DNA of 7,355 nucleotides, from assembly GCA_030592605.1 (NCBI GenBank), contig JAUVIT010000072.1, positions 1 to 7,355 of the forward strand. Reading direction: 5' to 3'. A program made the translations under genes and the position numbers. Positions 6,421 to 7,355 of this stretch are shown piece after piece (position 1 is the stretch's first letter; every line of letters starts with the position of its first letter). The notes beneath the pieces are model-generated. The model was given only the letters and a program-made list of their open reading frames with translations, was not told where the DNA came from and did no database searches. Source of the stretch: Bacteroidota bacterium (GTDB lineage: Bacteria; Bacteroidota; Bacteroidia; Bacteroidales; GCA-2748055).

Positions 6421-6651
6421 GGTTTTGTAAAGCTGGAGATTACAAAAGAGAAGCCTCAGGAAGCAGAACTTGGATATATGCTTCTGGAAGTAGCCATAGC
6501 GGATCACAATCTCACCAGGGTTTATGGGAACACTGATCCAAACAATGTTGCATCCCGGCATATCCTGATTAATAACGGATTTGCCTCCGAAGAGGTGGGC
6601 GAGATAGATGGACCGCCAATTGAGATTTTTGGCAGACAAGTAAGAGAGTAG
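6421..6651 (+). pseudogene. Broken GNAT-family N-acetyltransferase (RimJ/RimL-like) fragment
   Basis: The plus strand reads GFVKLEITKEKPQEAELGYM and onward to a TAG at 6649-6651. It is closed upstream by an in-frame TAG at 6418-6420, with no start codon until an internal ATG at 6478. EAELGYMLLE is the strand ahead of the acetyl-CoA site in RimJ/RimL-like enzymes. RVYGNTDPNNVASRHILINN followed by GF is their C-terminal motif (DP.N.AS...L...GF). Between the two only about 8 residues remain where the family has about 25-30, so the acetyl-CoA pyrophosphate-binding loop (Q/R-x-x-G-x-G/A) has been deleted in frame. The N-terminal half, with the substrate-binding part, is missing. Such enzymes acetylate protein N-termini, antibiotics or other amines, but this remnant cannot bind its cofactor. 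A minus-strand ORF over the same bases is its shadow. Confidence 0.78.
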
Positions 6652-6740
6652 ACGAAAATTATAAGGATACTCCTCCCTTCTTGTATCTATATTATAAGTA
6701 CGGATAGCGACAGAAAGTGTCATTATTCACATTCATAATA

Positions 6741-6766
6741 TAATTCATTACATTTGTAGTGAATTA
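6741..6766. promoter_or_regulatory. Operator-like inverted repeat over the abiEi promoter
   Basis: The arms TAATTCATTACA and TGTAGTGAATTA pair over 12 bases with one mismatch around the spacer TT. TACATTTG (6749-6756), a full TAnnTTTG match, lies in the centre, so a protein bound here would block RNA polymerase. AbiEi antitoxins are known to bind inverted repeats in their own promoter and repress it, and the gene starts 38 bases downstream. No clear -33 TTG was seen. Confidence 0.65.
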
Positions 6767-6803
6767 AGTGACAGATATAGTCATTAATGGCACTGATAAT
6801 ATC

Positions 6804-7355
6804 ATGAAGGAAAATCAAATGCTTGGCCTAAGCCGCCAGGAACGGGAATTAATCAGCTTGTTCACCGCAAATGAAAAGATCACTGTTTCTTCAGATGATG
6901 TAATTGAAATTCGCAAGTGTTCAAGAGAGACGGCAAATCAGATTCTAAGAAGGCTCTCTCAGAAAGGATGGCTCCAAAGAGTCAAGCGAGGTGTCTATAC
7001 AATTGTTCCATTATCAGCACTTTCGTTAACTTCTGCGAATGAAGAATCCTGGACACTTGCATCAAAGTTATTTGAACCAGCTTACATTTCTGGCTGGTCA
7101 GCTGCAGAACATTGGGATTTAACGGAGCAAATATTTAATAGTATATCGCTTGTATCGCAAAATCCACAACGGAAGTCGATTCAATCAATTAATGGAATGA
7201 AGTTCAGAATACTGGTAAAGAAACCTGAACTTTTTTTTGGGACAAAGGCCATTTGGTTTGAGAGTAATCGAGTTGAGCTAGCGGATCCAAGTAGATTGAT
7301 TATTGATATTTTGGATAAACCTGACTTCGGGGGTGGTGGACGTCATACGATAGAT
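6804..7355 (+). CDS. AbiEi-type antitoxin (type IV toxin-antitoxin), 3' end outside window
   Basis: This is the antitoxin and transcriptional repressor of an AbiE abortive-infection module. It neutralises the AbiEii nucleotidyltransferase toxin encoded next to it and represses the operon. The 184 codons present are open to the window edge. Residues 1-70 form a winged helix-turn-helix (LSRQERELISLF, then RETANQILRRLSQKGWLQRV and KRGVYTIVP). The AbiEi domain follows, with the hallmark YISGWSAAEHWDLTEQ (94-109) and, at the end, LADPSRLIIDILDKPDFGGG, Gly-Arg-His. ATG 6804 is preferred. GTG 6768 is in frame behind a TAA but would start almost on the promoter. The family is usually 200-290 residues, so only the last part is missing. 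The toxin gene should lie just downstream. Autoregulation is suggested by the inverted repeat at 6741-6766. Confidence 0.9.
   Translation, partial: MKENQMLGLSRQERELISLFTANEKITVSSDDVIEIRKCSRETANQILRRLSQKGWLQRVKRGVYTIVPLSALSLTSANEESWTLASKLFEPAYISGWSAAEHWDLTEQIFNSISLVSQNPQRKSIQSINGMKFRILVKKPELFFGTKAIWFESNRVELADPSRLIIDILDKPDFGGGGRHTID

Noticed and set aside
6397..6723. Minus-strand ORF of 108 codons
   Set aside because: It lies antisense to the acetyltransferase relic, whose plus-strand translation shows clear family motifs. The minus-strand product has no recognisable features.
6768..6770. GTG as the start of the AbiEi gene
   Set aside because: It is in frame but only 12 bases after the -7 box and adds 12 residues without family resemblance. 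ATG 6804 fits the family N-terminus better.

Overview
The window looks like a chromosomal segment of a Bacteroidota bacterium, plausibly a marine or anaerobic member of the Marinilabiliales/Bacteroidales type. Three things suggest this: an S46-family dipeptidyl-peptidase, two lipoproteins of the PD40 and cadherin types common in this phylum, and promoter-like TAnnTTTG (-7) elements with no clear Shine-Dalgarno sequences. The species cannot be named from the sequence.

Layout. Bases 1-1484 (+) hold the C-terminal two thirds of an Asp/Glu-specific dipeptidyl-peptidase (DPP11 type). A DMT/EamA transporter follows after 27 bases (1512-2417, +). A HigA-type antitoxin lies at 2560-3030 (+) with its own promoter and a 10-bp-arm palindromic operator, but no intact toxin gene is present. 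A 15-codon ORF beginning like a HigB toxin sits where higB should start, so the toxin appears to have been deleted. Convergent to higA, on the minus strand, are two intact lipoprotein genes: a PD40 beta-propeller lipoprotein (6133-5117), then a cadherin-repeat lipoprotein (5083-3221). Directly after the second lies a decayed fragment of a second PD40 gene (about 3222-3027). Bases 6134-6420 hold no gene but several strong inverted repeats and promoter-like octamers. A broken GNAT acetyltransferase fragment follows (6421-6651, +). The window ends inside an AbiEi-type antitoxin gene (6804-7355, +) with a 12-bp-arm inverted repeat over its promoter.

How it fits together. DPP11 and the transporter form a plausible peptide-use or export pair. 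The two lipoproteins form a cell-envelope operon. The rest is a gene-turnover zone: three gene relics (higB, a PD40 paralogue, a GNAT enzyme), two operator-like palindromes with no gene of their own, and two antitoxin genes. I found no clearly new multi-gene system. The most notable signals are the orphaned HigA with its toxin's start still in place and the orphan palindromes at 6264-6344.
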